Below, piece after piece: positions 10,040 through 19,555 of a stretch of DNA of 44,463 nucleotides. Below the pieces are notes generated by a model. The model saw only the letters and a program-made list of their open reading frames with translations, ran no database searches and had not been told where the DNA came from. Each line of letters opens with the position of its first letter. Positions within the stretch are counted from its first letter, which is position 1. Source of the stretch: Hyphococcus sp. (GTDB lineage Bacteria; Pseudomonadota; Alphaproteobacteria; Caulobacterales; Parvularculaceae). The stretch covers positions 1-44,463 of the forward strand of contig JAJFGD010000191.1 in assembly GCA_021776315.1 (NCBI GenBank), written 5' to 3'. A program made the translations under genes and the position numbers.

Positions 10040-11284
10040 TTACGCCTTTAAGGCGTCCATGACAGAGAAAATATCCTTGTCGCCGCGCCCACACATATTC
10101 AGCAGCAGGATCTGATCCCGATCCATCTCCTGGGCCTTATCGATCGCACGAGCAAGCGCATGAGACGGCTCCAGGGCCGGGATAATCCCTTCTAGCTTGG
10201 CGCAGAGCTGGAACATCTCCAGCGCCTCGTCATCCGTGGCGGAGAGATAGGTGACACGGCCCGTTTCATGAAGCCAAGCATGTTCTGGCCCGATCCCCGG
10301 ATAATCGAGGCCTGCAGAAATCGAATGGGCATCCTGGATTTGGCCGTCACCGTCTTGCAGCAGATAGGTGCGATTACCGTGGAGCACGCCAGGCCGACCA
10401 CCGGTCAGCGATGCAGCGTGTTCGTCCGTATCAACGCCCTTGCCGCCGGCTTCGACGCCGATAATCTCAACGTCTTTGTCATCTAGGAATGGATGGAACA
10501 GGCCAATGGCATTCGACCCCCCACCAATGCACGCCATAATCACGTCAGGTAAACGTCCCTCAGCCTCCATCAATTGGGCTTTGGCCTCTTTACCGATCAC
10601 CGATTGAAAATCGCGCACCAATTCCGGATAGGGATGCGGACCCGCAGCCGTACCGATAATATAAAAAGTTGAGTCTACATTCGTGACCCAGTCCCGAAGC
10701 GCTTCATTCATCGCGTCTTTCAGGGTGCCGCGTCCTGATGTGACGGGTATGACTTCGGCACCCAACAGCTGCATGCGAAAGACGTTTGGCTTTTGCCGCT
10801 CCACATCTGTTGCCCCCATAAAGACAACACAGGGCAGTCCGAAGCGCGCACAAACCGTCGCCGTCGCGACCCCATGCTGTCCGGCACCTGTTTCGGCAAT
10901 GATGCGGGTCTTACCCATGCGCCGCGCCAGCAAAATCTGCCCCATGCAGTTATTGATTTTGTGGGCACCGGTGTGGTTCAGCTCATCACGCTTGAAATAG
11001 ATTTTTGCGCCTTTTGACCCAGTAGTGCCATTGTTTCCATTGGCCCTACTGCGGCAATACTCCGTTAACCGTTCGGCGTAATAGAGCGGCGATGGTCTGC
11101 CCACATAATGTTTCAGGTAGTGCTCGAGTTCATCGTTGAAATTGCTATCTTTTTTGGCTTCGTAATACTCTTTTTCCAAAGCTAATACGAGCGGCATCAA
11201 GGTCTCCGCAACGAAGCGGCCACCGAATTTTCCGAACCGTCCTTCAGCGTCAGGACCGTTGCGATAAGAGTTAGGTTGGGTCAC
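10040..11284 (-). CDS. trpB: Tryptophan synthase beta chain
   Basis: [48 protein letters not shown]. Confidence 0.98.
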   Translation of the reverse strand: MTQPNSYRNGPDAEGRFGKFGGRFVAETLMPLVLALEKEYYEAKKDSNFNDELEHYLKHYVGRPSPLYYAERLTEYCRSRANGNNGTTGSKGAKIYFKRDELNHTGAHKINNCMGQILLARRMGKTRIIAETGAGQHGVATATVCARFGLPCVVFMGATDVERQKPNVFRMQLLGAEVIPVTSGRGTLKDAMNEALRDWVTNVDSTFYIIGTAAGPHPYPELVRDFQSVIGKEAKAQLMEAEGRLPDVIMACIGGGSNAIGLFHPFLDDKDVEIIGVEAGGKGVDTDEHAASLTGGRPGVLHGNRTYLLQDGDGQIQDAHSISAGLDYPGIGPEHAWLHETGRVTYLSATDDEALEMFQLCAKLEGIIPALEPSHALARAIDKAQEMDRDQILLLNMCGRGDKDIFSVMDALKA

Positions 11285-11360
11285 GAGGTAGGGCTCAATC
11301 TGTCGATTTTAGCAGGCGCGAAAAGCCTAGAAGATTTTGGTATTACCGCCGTCGCGCCGA

Positions 11361-11999
11361 CTAATCCACTGTGACAGTTTGCGGATCTGGATTCACCGTC
11401 AGATCAACACGGAGCACCAGCACATCCCAAGCCGGCGGGCGGACCACAAAGACACCCCCAGATGGGATTTCAGCCTCACCCGTTTGCGCCGTTGCACCAT
11501 ATAACGGCGCAACATTCGAATGGCTGACCAACATAATGTTCTGGCCAGGATTGGCCGCCAATTCTGTTTCGATTTCAGCTTTAAAAGCCGCAATAATTTC
11601 AGGATCCGTGGTTTTCTGGGCGGGATGAGCGAATACGGGAGCCTTACCTGCCATTAAACGCGCGGTGTCCCATGAGCGGCACATGTCGCTGGTATAGGCT
11701 TTGAGAATTGGAACATCGCTCGCCTTCAGCCACTCGCCCGTATAGCGCGCTTGGTAAAGCCCTTCCGCATCCAGGCCACGACCATCACCAAGCACACAGC
11801 CATCAGTCATCCCCACGGGTGCCATTTGCCCGGCTGGTGAATTCGCATGGCGCACAACAATCGCATAGCCACCCGCCAATAATGGCGCGAAGACCTCGCT
11901 GAATTCGGTTTCAACCTTCACACCGGCACCCGCATGGGCTCCGTCGGTGGTACAACCTACCAAAAATGCTGCACCAATTGCTGCGCACAAAAATTTCAT
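11361..11999 (-). CDS. Histidine phosphatase superfamily protein, putative lipoprotein
   Basis: Lipobox LVGC; YAIVVRHANSP; MLVSHSNVAPL. Confidence 0.85.
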   Translation of the reverse strand: MKFLCAAIGAAFLVGCTTDGAHAGAGVKVETEFSEVFAPLLAGGYAIVVRHANSPAGQMAPVGMTDGCVLGDGRGLDAEGLYQARYTGEWLKASDVPILKAYTSDMCRSWDTARLMAGKAPVFAHPAQKTTDPEIIAAFKAEIETELAANPGQNIMLVSHSNVAPLYGATAQTGEAEIPSGGVFVVRPPAWDVLVLRVDLTVNPDPQTVTVD

Positions 12000-12012
12000 C
12001 TCCGCATCCCCG

Positions 12013-12687
12013 CTATCTATTTTTTGCTTTATTTACAAAGGCCTCGACAAGCACCTCGTCTTTTTCGCCTGGCGCATTCTCCACACCACTCGATACATCG
12101 ACGCCCAAAAATGCTGCAGCATTTTTTTGTGCTGCAATCGCCTCCTGGACATTGTCGGGGGTTAGCCCACCCGCCACCATATAAGGGGTCTCCCCGTCAT
12201 AAGCCGACAGGATCGACCAATCAAAAGAGGCACCATGACCACCAGGACGAGACGCCCCTGGCGGCGGTTTCGCATCAAATAAGAGGATATCCACGGCGTC
12301 AGAAAACTCATTTGCCAGCGCCAAATCATCGGCCCCACTAACCGGAATGGCTTTGATCACATCAACCGCAAATTCGAGACCAAGCTCCTCAGCGCGGGAT
12401 GGTGTTTCATGTCCATGGAACTGAAAGTGGGTCAAAAACGGTGCCGCCTCAGAGAGTTCTTTTTCGCCAGCATCGACAAACAAACCGACGAGTTTTGGTA
12501 GCTCGAACCCTTCGTCGAAACTCGCTTGTTTGAGCTCCATTACAATCTCTTCCGCCGCTTCGGGGGAGATAAATCGAGGACTTTTACGAAAGAACACAAA
12601 GCCTAAATAATCAGCGCCTGCGCGGGCAGCTGTGATCGCCGTATCCATATTGACGACACCGCAAATCTTGACCGCTGTCTCGCTCAC
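12013..12687 (-). CDS. trpF: Phosphoribosylanthranilate isomerase
   Basis: VKICGVVNMDTAITAARAGADYLGFVFF; MVAGGLTPDNVQEAI; LGVDVSSGVE. Confidence 0.96.
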   Translation of the reverse strand: MSETAVKICGVVNMDTAITAARAGADYLGFVFFRKSPRFISPEAAEEIVMELKQASFDEGFELPKLVGLFVDAGEKELSEAAPFLTHFQFHGHETPSRAEELGLEFAVDVIKAIPVSGADDLALANEFSDAVDILLFDAKPPPGASRPGGHGASFDWSILSAYDGETPYMVAGGLTPDNVQEAIAAQKNAAAFLGVDVSSGVENAPGEKDEVLVEAFVNKAKNR

Positions 12688-12697
12688 GGTGCCATCC

Positions 12698-13060
12698 TCA
12701 TCGCTCCGTACTTTCCAAGAGCGGAGGCTCTGATTGGAAAGGCTTGGATTCTTCTGGCGGGTTTTGCTCCCGCATTGCCATCATCTCCCGGCGCAAAGAT
12801 TTTAACTCGCGATGCTCAACCCGGGCTTTTTCGCGGCGCTTATTGCCTGATACCCACATGCCAGCGGATCCGAGGCCAACTCCAACAAAAAGCGTGAAAA
12901 TGAGCCACAACCAAAGGGGCAATGGAAATGAGGTAATCAGAGGGTTGTCGGCATTAAATGGGTCCAAGCTGATGGTGACCAGTTGCCGATTGGCAACCAA
13001 GAACAGCACTGCAAGGACGAGCACCGGAACCCAGACGATCCGATATAGCCATTTTTTCAT
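12698..13060 (-). CDS. LapA family (DUF1049-like) membrane protein
   Basis: Two hydrophobic segments, NRQLVTISLDPF motif, position between ihfB and trpF. Confidence 0.85.
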   Translation of the reverse strand: MKKWLYRIVWVPVLVLAVLFLVANRQLVTISLDPFNADNPLITSFPLPLWLWLIFTLFVGVGLGSAGMWVSGNKRREKARVEHRELKSLRREMMAMREQNPPEESKPFQSEPPLLESTER

Positions 13061-13106
13061 AGCGCTATCGTCTCATATCAAGGTCTGCTGGTGCAATGGT
13101 TTTGCC

Positions 13107-13433
13107 TTAGGAAATATCCCTGCCGCCCGGTTGGGCACCCTCGGAAAAACGCCCTTCACTATTCAGCCGGTCACGTAATTCCTTGCCGGCTTTGAAAAAT
13201 GGCGTCCACTTTTCTTCGATTTGAACGGCCTCACCACTACGCGGATTTCGACCCACCCGAGCCGGCCGGTGTTTAACAGAAAAAGCCCCAAACCCGCGCA
13301 ATTCCACGCGATCACCCCGTGACAGCGCATCGGTGATCTCATCGAAAACAATCGACACAATACGTTCAATATCCCGGTGAAAGAGGTTCGGATTTTCATC
13401 CGCCAGCTTTTGTACCAATTCAGATTTGATCAT
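13107..13433 (-). CDS. ihfB: Integration host factor subunit beta
   Basis: [17 protein letters not shown]...[27 protein letters not shown]. Confidence 0.95.
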   Translation of the reverse strand: MIKSELVQKLADENPNLFHRDIERIVSIVFDEITDALSRGDRVELRGFGAFSVKHRPARVGRNPRSGEAVQIEEKWTPFFKAGKELRDRLNSEGRFSEGAQPGGRDIS

Positions 13434-13556
13434 ATCTTCTTCGAACTCCCCATCATTCGCGAATATTCAATCTCGCCATCATCTGTCGCTACAAAACGTC
13501 CGCGTGTGGCTTCCTATATCAAAAATACTCGCCAATTCAAGTGCTTAACACTGTCA

Positions 13557-13584
13557 AACCGGTCATGCGGCGTCAAGACCGGTT
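13557..13584. repeat. 8-bp perfect inverted repeat upstream of ubiE
   Basis: AACCGGTC-N12-GACCGGTT. Confidence 0.7.
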
Positions 13585-13617
13585 CTCTCGAAAACCTACA
13601 AAAGGTAAGGCTTGCCT

Positions 13618-14397
13618 ATGGCTCAGTCCGATGAAGAAACAACATCGTTTGGTTTTCGCACCGTCAAAACGGGCGAAAAGGCTGGGCTGGTGCGCGAGGT
13701 GTTTGATAGCGTTGCCGGCAATTACGATCTGATGAACGACGTGATGTCAGCTGGCATCCACCGCATTTGGAAGACGACATTGCTCGACCGGCTCGCACCA
13801 CAGCCAGGGCAACGGCTAATCGATGTCGCTGGCGGCACGGGCGATGTGGCGATCGGTTTTTTAAATCGGGCCAATGGCCGCTCCCATTCTGCGCAAAAGC
13901 CAAAAGCCCGAGCGGAAATCTGTGACATCAATTATGAAATGCTCGCCGCTGGCGCTGAGCGCGCTGCCGCACAACAATTGGCATCACAATTGTCCCGCAT
14001 TTGCGGCAATGCCGAACAATTGCCGTTCAAAGATGGTCAAGCGGATCGCTATGTCATTGCCTTCGGTATACGGAATGTTACGGATATAGACAAAGCCCTG
14101 GGAGAGGCGCGGCGCGTTCTGAAACCTGGCGGGCGTTTTGTTTGTCTTGAATTTTCCCATCCGATTACGGAAGGATTACAAAAGGCATACGACACCTATT
14201 CGTTCAATATGATCCCATGGCTCGGCGAAAAAATTGCCAATGATCGCGATGCCTATCAATATCTGGTCGAATCTATCCGCAAATTCCCCAGCCAGGAGGC
14301 ATTTGCCGCGCGCATCCGCAACGCTGGGTTTTCACGGGTCACCTATGAAAATCTCAGCGCTGGCGTTGCTGCGCTTCATATGGGTTGGCGGGTTTAG
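13618..14397 (+). CDS. ubiE: Demethylmenaquinone/ubiquinone biosynthesis methyltransferase UbiE
   Basis: VFDSVAGNYDLMNDVMSAGIHRIWK; DVAGGTGDVA. Confidence 0.97.
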   Translation: MAQSDEETTSFGFRTVKTGEKAGLVREVFDSVAGNYDLMNDVMSAGIHRIWKTTLLDRLAPQPGQRLIDVAGGTGDVAIGFLNRANGRSHSAQKPKARAEICDINYEMLAAGAERAAAQQLASQLSRICGNAEQLPFKDGQADRYVIAFGIRNVTDIDKALGEARRVLKPGGRFVCLEFSHPITEGLQKAYDTYSFNMIPWLGEKIANDRDAYQYLVESIRKFPSQEAFAARIRNAGFSRVTYENLSAGVAALHMGWRV

Positions 14398-14405
14398 GCG
14401 TATAG

Positions 14406-15935
14406 ATGTTCAGCTTTTTTACCGATTACACCCGCCTTGCCCGCGCCGCCTGGACGCTGTCCCGTCACGATGCGTTGATCCCGCGTGAATATGCGCACTA
14501 CCTTCCTCTACCTTTGCGGGCGGTCGGCTCGCTGACGCGTATTGGTGCCAAGGGGCGCGGTAAACGCCCCGGTCAACGCCTCGCCAATGCATTTGAAGGT
14601 CTCGGCCCAGCTTACGTAAAACTTGGTCAATTTATGGCGACGCGCCCAGACATTATTGGGTTTGAATTGGCGGCGGATCTTGGTCGGCTCCAAGATAAAA
14701 TGCCTGCCTTTTCTGATTCTGCTGCTCGCAAAGAAATTGAAAATGCTTTTGGGGATTCTGCAGATAATCTGTTCACTGAGTTTTCGCCAGCCATCGCAGC
14801 TGCGTCGATTGCACAGGCGCATCGCGCCAAACTGCAAACCGGTGAAGATGTCGCTGTCAAAATTTTGCGCCCCGACATAGAGCGCAAAGCGGCCAATGAA
14901 TTTCGCGCTTTTGGTCGGGCCGCACGAAACATTGAGGCCGTCTCTAAGACCGCCCGCCGCTTGGAGCCACAAAAGCTGATTGAAACGTTGAAGGAGTCTG
15001 CGGCGATTGAGCTGGATCTTCGCATGGAAGCGGGTGCTGCATCGGAGCTTGCTGAAAACCTACAGAATGAGCCGAGACTTCGCGTTCCCAATGTCATTTG
15101 GCCTTTATCTGCCCGGCGGGTTTTGACCATCGAATGGATCGAAGGCACCCCCATCGCTGATTTGGAGGCCCTCGATCAACGCGGTATAGACCGCAAAGCC
15201 CTCGGGAAATTGGTCCTTGAAACATTTTTGACCCAAGCCCTCCATGACGGGTTTTTTCATGCGGACATGCATCAAGGCAATCTGATTATCGACAAAGACA
15301 GTCGGCTCGCGCTTTTGGATTTCGGCATTATGGGCCGGCTAGACGAGAACACCCGCATAACTTTTGCTGAGATCATTTATGGCTTCATCATGCGTGACTA
15401 TGATCGCATTGCGAAAGTTCATTTTGATGCCGGTTATATTGGCCCCGACCACTCCGAAAAAACATTCGCACAATCACTGCGCGCAGTTGGTGAACCGTTA
15501 CAGGGGCGCAACGCTGCCCAGGTCGATATGTCCAGGGTGTTGCAACAACTCTTCGACGTCACGGCGCTCTTCGACATGCATTTACGTCCGGAACTTGTTT
15601 TGCTTCAGCGTACCATGGTGACAGTCGAAGGCGTTGCCCGCGCCCTTGATCCGGAAGTGGACCTTTGGGAAGCCGCAACACCGACCGTGCGCGCTTATGT
15701 TGATAAAGCAATTGGCCCGACAGCCCATATCGAACGACTAAGATCCACTGCCCTTAAGTCAATTGAGATCGTTCCAAGACTACCTCAGTATATTGAAGAC
15801 ATTGGCAAAGCCGCAAAAAACTTCAACGAAGCCCAAAACAATCAATCAAAACCAAATTCAAAATCCAACTACGTAATTTTTTGGCTTGCGGGGAGTGTCG
15901 CGTTGGCCATGGTTTTAATTGCGCTTTTAAAATAG
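14406..15935 (+). CDS. ubiB: ABC1/UbiB family kinase-like ubiquinone biosynthesis protein
   Basis: GLGPAYVKLGQFMATRPDIIG; HADMHQGNLIID; LLDFGIMGRLDENTR. Confidence 0.97.
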   Translation: MFSFFTDYTRLARAAWTLSRHDALIPREYAHYLPLPLRAVGSLTRIGAKGRGKRPGQRLANAFEGLGPAYVKLGQFMATRPDIIGFELAADLGRLQDKMPAFSDSAARKEIENAFGDSADNLFTEFSPAIAAASIAQAHRAKLQTGEDVAVKILRPDIERKAANEFRAFGRAARNIEAVSKTARRLEPQKLIETLKESAAIELDLRMEAGAASELAENLQNEPRLRVPNVIWPLSARRVLTIEWIEGTPIADLEALDQRGIDRKALGKLVLETFLTQALHDGFFHADMHQGNLIIDKDSRLALLDFGIMGRLDENTRITFAEIIYGFIMRDYDRIAKVHFDAGYIGPDHSEKTFAQSLRAVGEPLQGRNAAQVDMSRVLQQLFDVTALFDMHLRPELVLLQRTMVTVEGVARALDPEVDLWEAATPTVRAYVDKAIGPTAHIERLRSTALKSIEIVPRLPQYIEDIGKAAKNFNEAQNNQSKPNSKSNYVIFWLAGSVALAMVLIALLK

Positions 15936-16136
15936 CTATGCCGAAAAACTACGGGGATTTAGGCCTTACAAAAATTTATTAGTACATGCGCACTAATTTT
16001 ATCACTGTATTGTGACTAACCAGAGATAGGTAAGATACAGATTGCACACTTTTTGATAAAAAATCTCTCGGTTTCCTCACTTTTTGTTTTCCCTTTTGCG
16101 GTGTGATCATTTCACGTGTGCAGGGGGAGACTTTTG

Positions 16137-16739
16137 ATGTTCGGTTTCAATTCAGGTGAGAAAGAAAACACCCTCTCTAAAGTTAGAGAATGTGTGATCG
16201 TGCGGATTAATGCCCGCGTCCCACCGACTGACCGTCGGGAGTATTACGAGTATCCATTGGATGAGCTGCTCGTCGAGCACCAGTTGGGTTCTGTCATTGA
16301 TGGCAGAACCCAACTCGCCGACGACCCAACTGGGATTAAGTCTTGTGAAGTGGAGCTATCTCTTCTCGATATTTCTGATGACGCCTTGGCATTGATCACC
16401 AAGCATCTTGAAAAACTTGGCGCACCCAAAGGATCAAAGTTAATTATCGAAAGTACAGGTCGCGAGGTTCCTTTTGGCAGACAAGAAGGAATCGCTGTTT
16501 ATTTAAATGGCGATGATTTACCGGAAATTGTCTACCAGAATTGCGATTTTGACATCGTGGTATCGGTATTTGACCAAATGATGGGCGAGAAAGGCACCTA
16601 TCGCGGCTATTGGCAGGGCGCGCGTGAGACCAGCATTTACTGCTACGGTAAATCGTTCAGCGATATGAAAGAGGCAATATTGCCATTCCTTGAGTCCTAC
16701 CCCCTTTGCAAACAGTCTCGGATCGAACAAATCGCTTAG
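16137..16739 (+). CDS. Hypothetical acidic protein, no recognised family
   Basis: 200 aa ORF; ATG 16137 preceded by AGGGGGA; coding-like composition; sits between ubiB and coaBC. Confidence 0.75.
   Translation: MFGFNSGEKENTLSKVRECVIVRINARVPPTDRREYYEYPLDELLVEHQLGSVIDGRTQLADDPTGIKSCEVELSLLDISDDALALITKHLEKLGAPKGSKLIIESTGREVPFGRQEGIAVYLNGDDLPEIVYQNCDFDIVVSVFDQMMGEKGTYRGYWQGARETSIYCYGKSFSDMKEAILPFLESYPLCKQSRIEQIA
16282..16315. repeat. 12-bp perfect inverted repeat inside the orphan CDS
   Basis: AGTTGGGTTCTG-tcattgatgg-CAGAACCCAACT. Confidence 0.85.
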
Positions 16740-16813
16740 AATACAACCGCCTGTGACGTGACTTTCGGCCAATTGACGCCTATTTATAGGGCAATGAAGC
16801 AGGCCTGACGGTT

Positions 16814-18043
16814 ATGAACACGAAAAGCATCCTATTGATCATTGGTGGCGGGGTCGCTGCCTATAAAAGCCTTGAATTAATCCGTGAGCTCGCACGTCGC
16901 GATATCCGCACGCGTGTCATTTTGACCCGCGCCGGCACTGAATTCGTAACCCCGCTTTCCGTATCCAGCCTCTCTGGAGAAAAGTGTTATACGGAGCTTT
17001 TTGACCTGACCGATGAAACGGAAATGGGACATATAGAATTGTCGCGATCGGCCGAGCTAGTCGTTGTTGCGCCGGCGACCGCCGACTTGATGGGCAAGGC
17101 CGCAAATGGGCTTGCTAATGATTTGGCCTCGACAACATTGATGGCGACTGACAAACCCGTGCTCTTCGCACCAGCGATGAATATTCGAATGTGGGAACAT
17201 GCTGCCACACAACGCAACCTGAAAACGTTGAACGAAGACGGCGCTATATTTGTTGGCCCCAATAGCGGTGAAATGGCTTGCGGTGAATTTGGACCGGGCC
17301 GGATGGCAGAGCCGTTAGAAATTGCCGATGCGGTGGATGCGTATTTTGCGACAGCAATTGAGGGACCTTTAACTGGCAAGAAAATCCTCATCACCGCTGG
17401 CCCAACTCATGAACCCCTCGACCCGGTGCGATACATCGCCAACCGATCGTCCGGTAAACAAGGCTATGCGATTGCCGCTGCCCTTCGAAATCTTGGTGCC
17501 AACGTCACTCTCGTTACCGGTCCGACATCCATTCCACTACCGACCGGGGTCAACATCGTTCAGGTTGAATCCGCGCGGGAAATGATGGCTGCTAGCGAAG
17601 CCGCGCTTCCTGTTGAGTGCGCGATCATGTGCGCCGCGGTTGCCGACTACCGCCCATCCATAGAGACAAATCAAAAAATCAAAAAAGAACGCGGTGGTTT
17701 GACCAATATTCCGGTTGCAGAAAACCCTGATATTTTGAAAACCATTTCGCAAATGAAAACTGGCCGCCCCAAACTTGTTGTGGGCTTCGCTGCAGAGACC
17801 GAAGACATTCTTTGCCACGCAGAGGCCAAGCGCAAACGCAAAGGATGTGATTGGATCGTCGCCAATGACGTCTCTCCCAGTGCCGATTGTGCCATGGGCG
17901 GTGAGCGCAACGAAATCATCTTAATCACCGAAAAAGGTGATGAGAATTGGCCGCAAATGCCTAAGAATGAGGTGGCACAGCGCCTGGCGAGCCGAATCGC
18001 CCACACTCTTACCGAGCCAACCCTGGTTAAAGCCGCGGAATAA
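16814..18043 (+). CDS. coaBC: Bifunctional phosphopantothenoylcysteine decarboxylase/phosphopantothenate--cysteine ligase
   Basis: GGGVAAYKSLELIREL; APAMNIRMWEH; ITAGPTHEPLDPVRYIANRSSGKQGYAIA. Confidence 0.97.
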   Translation: MNTKSILLIIGGGVAAYKSLELIRELARRDIRTRVILTRAGTEFVTPLSVSSLSGEKCYTELFDLTDETEMGHIELSRSAELVVVAPATADLMGKAANGLANDLASTTLMATDKPVLFAPAMNIRMWEHAATQRNLKTLNEDGAIFVGPNSGEMACGEFGPGRMAEPLEIADAVDAYFATAIEGPLTGKKILITAGPTHEPLDPVRYIANRSSGKQGYAIAAALRNLGANVTLVTGPTSIPLPTGVNIVQVESAREMMAASEAALPVECAIMCAAVADYRPSIETNQKIKKERGGLTNIPVAENPDILKTISQMKTGRPKLVVGFAAETEDILCHAEAKRKRKGCDWIVANDVSPSADCAMGGERNEIILITEKGDENWPQMPKNEVAQRLASRIAHTLTEPTLVKAAE

Positions 18044-18055
18044 GAAAGACATTCA

Positions 18056-18424
18056 ATGGAAGTTGCAATTCTTGTCCCGCTGATCGTGTTTGCCAGTATC
18101 GTCCTGATCATCGCGACGCCATTTTATTTTAGGCACCGTAACCGACGCGTCATATATGATGCGATCAAAGCGAGCGTTGAAAAAACCGGTGAAGCTGATC
18201 CAAAACTTATTGCCGCGATCACGCATGACAGCATTGGCCCCAATGCCGATCTTAGGCGTGGCATTTTGCTCTTATGTTTTGCCGCCGCCCTTGCGCTGAT
18301 TGGCGTCTTATCTGAAAGCGGCGCAATCGGCATTCCCCTTTGGGGGCTCGCGCTAATACCCGGTCTCATTGGTGGCGCTTATGTCGTATTCCACTTCTTC
18401 ATTCCCCGCGAAACGACGATTTAG
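18056..18424 (+). CDS. Small membrane protein, DUF6249-like
   Basis: MEVAILVPLIVFASIVLIIATPFYFRHRNRRVIYDAI..., three TM segments. Confidence 0.7.
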   Translation: MEVAILVPLIVFASIVLIIATPFYFRHRNRRVIYDAIKASVEKTGEADPKLIAAITHDSIGPNADLRRGILLLCFAAALALIGVLSESGAIGIPLWGLALIPGLIGGAYVVFHFFIPRETTI

Positions 18425-18444
18425 CACTTAGGCAAAAACCATCC

Positions 18445-18477
18445 CTGGGGATATTCTGGGGATCTATTGGGGAAAGA
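18445..18477. repeat. Three tandem 11-bp repeats upstream of dut
   Basis: CTGGGGATATT / CTGGGGATCTA / TTGGGGAAAGA at 18445, 18456, 18467. Confidence 0.8.
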
Positions 18478-18539
18478 ATTCCGGGTCGCACAGGCCGCCC
18501 TTTCGACTATGGTCGCGCAAAGTTTCAAGGAAAACTCAC

Positions 18540-19043
18540 ATGTCTGTTTCCGCTGTTCAATCAACAACTGAAAACCAAACGAACAATGATTGGCGTGCTT
18601 CGCCAACAGTGCTGGTCAAGCGCTTGCCCCATAGTGAAGGGCTGGCGCTACCACAATATGAGACTGCTTTGGCCGCAGGTTGTGATGTGCGTGCAGCGCT
18701 CGTCAAGCCGATGATTTTGCGCCCTGGTGAACGCTTTATGGTCCCCACAGGTATTGCGATTGCTTTACCCCCGGGTTGGGAGGCACAGATGCGGCCACGA
18801 TCCGGCCTAGCGGCGAAGCATGGCATTTCACTGGTCAATACACCGGGCACAATCGATGCTGATTATCGCGGTGAGATAAAAGTGATTTTGATCAATCACG
18901 GATCAGAGGAATTCGCCATCAATCGCGGTGACCGTATTGGACAGATGGTCATCGCCCCGGTGTGGCAGGCGAATTTTGAAGAAGTGGACGATCTCGACGA
19001 AACTGCGCGCGGGGCCGGCGGGTTTGGCTCAACAGGCGTCTAA
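18540..19043 (+). CDS. dut: Deoxyuridine 5'-triphosphate nucleotidohydrolase
   Basis: [54 protein letters not shown]. Confidence 0.97.
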   Translation: MSVSAVQSTTENQTNNDWRASPTVLVKRLPHSEGLALPQYETALAAGCDVRAALVKPMILRPGERFMVPTGIAIALPPGWEAQMRPRSGLAAKHGISLVNTPGTIDADYRGEIKVILINHGSEEFAINRGDRIGQMVIAPVWQANFEEVDDLDETARGAGGFGSTGV

Positions 19044-19050
19044 GACGATT

Positions 19051-19530
19051 TCACAGCTTCTTCGCGAAACAAACGATCCGCTCAACCTCCTCAAAGCCCA
19101 TCGCACCGTGGGCTTTGTGACTCGTGAAATTGTCGATTTCAGCATCGCTCGCAAACTCACGCAGGCCCTCGCTGCGCCCCCAATCCGCCACCGCGTCAAC
19201 CAGACGCCGACCAACGCCCGTTTTGCGCACTGTCTCGTCCACATACCAAGCCTCTAAATACGCAACTGGTGTCGTTGCGCAGCCCTCCGCATAGGGGCGC
19301 GTACTCGCTTCAGCAAACCCCACTAGCCGGTCACCAGCATCGGCGACAAAAACCGCGCATTTATCAAACCCGTCAAAACAGCCGGTTTCAAAAAATTCGT
19401 CGATTTCCGGTGGGTCAAAGTTAGGGAAAAGCCTTCGCCGCAGCAGCGCCCATGCCTCTTTATCCGCCGGCCCAACTGGCCGAACGGCCACATCTATGTC
19501 GTTTGTCATAACGTCTCTCTGTTCAAACAC
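19051..19530 (-). CDS. GNAT acetyltransferase, AAC(6')-I-like
   Basis: VGFAEASTRPYAEGCATTPVAYLEAWYVDETVRKTGVGRRLVDAVADWGRSEGLREFASDAEIDNFTSHKAHGAMGFEEVERIVCF resembles the chromosomal aminoglycoside 6'-N-acetyltransferase family; likely start at MTNDIDV. Confidence 0.8.
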   Translation of the reverse strand: MFEQRDVMTNDIDVAVRPVGPADKEAWALLRRRLFPNFDPPEIDEFFETGCFDGFDKCAVFVADAGDRLVGFAEASTRPYAEGCATTPVAYLEAWYVDETVRKTGVGRRLVDAVADWGRSEGLREFASDAEIDNFTSHKAHGAMGFEEVERIVCFAKKL

Positions 19531-19555
19531 GCTTTCCCGCCATAAAAGCAGGCCT

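Noticed and set aside
11934-12341. 135-aa plus-strand ORF rich in H/P/R
   Set aside because: Antisense to trpF and the histidine phosphatase; composition typical of spurious ORFs.
18340-18714. 124-aa ORF overlapping the DUF6249-like gene and dut
   Set aside because: Out of frame with both supported genes and spans the repeat-containing spacer; no domain.
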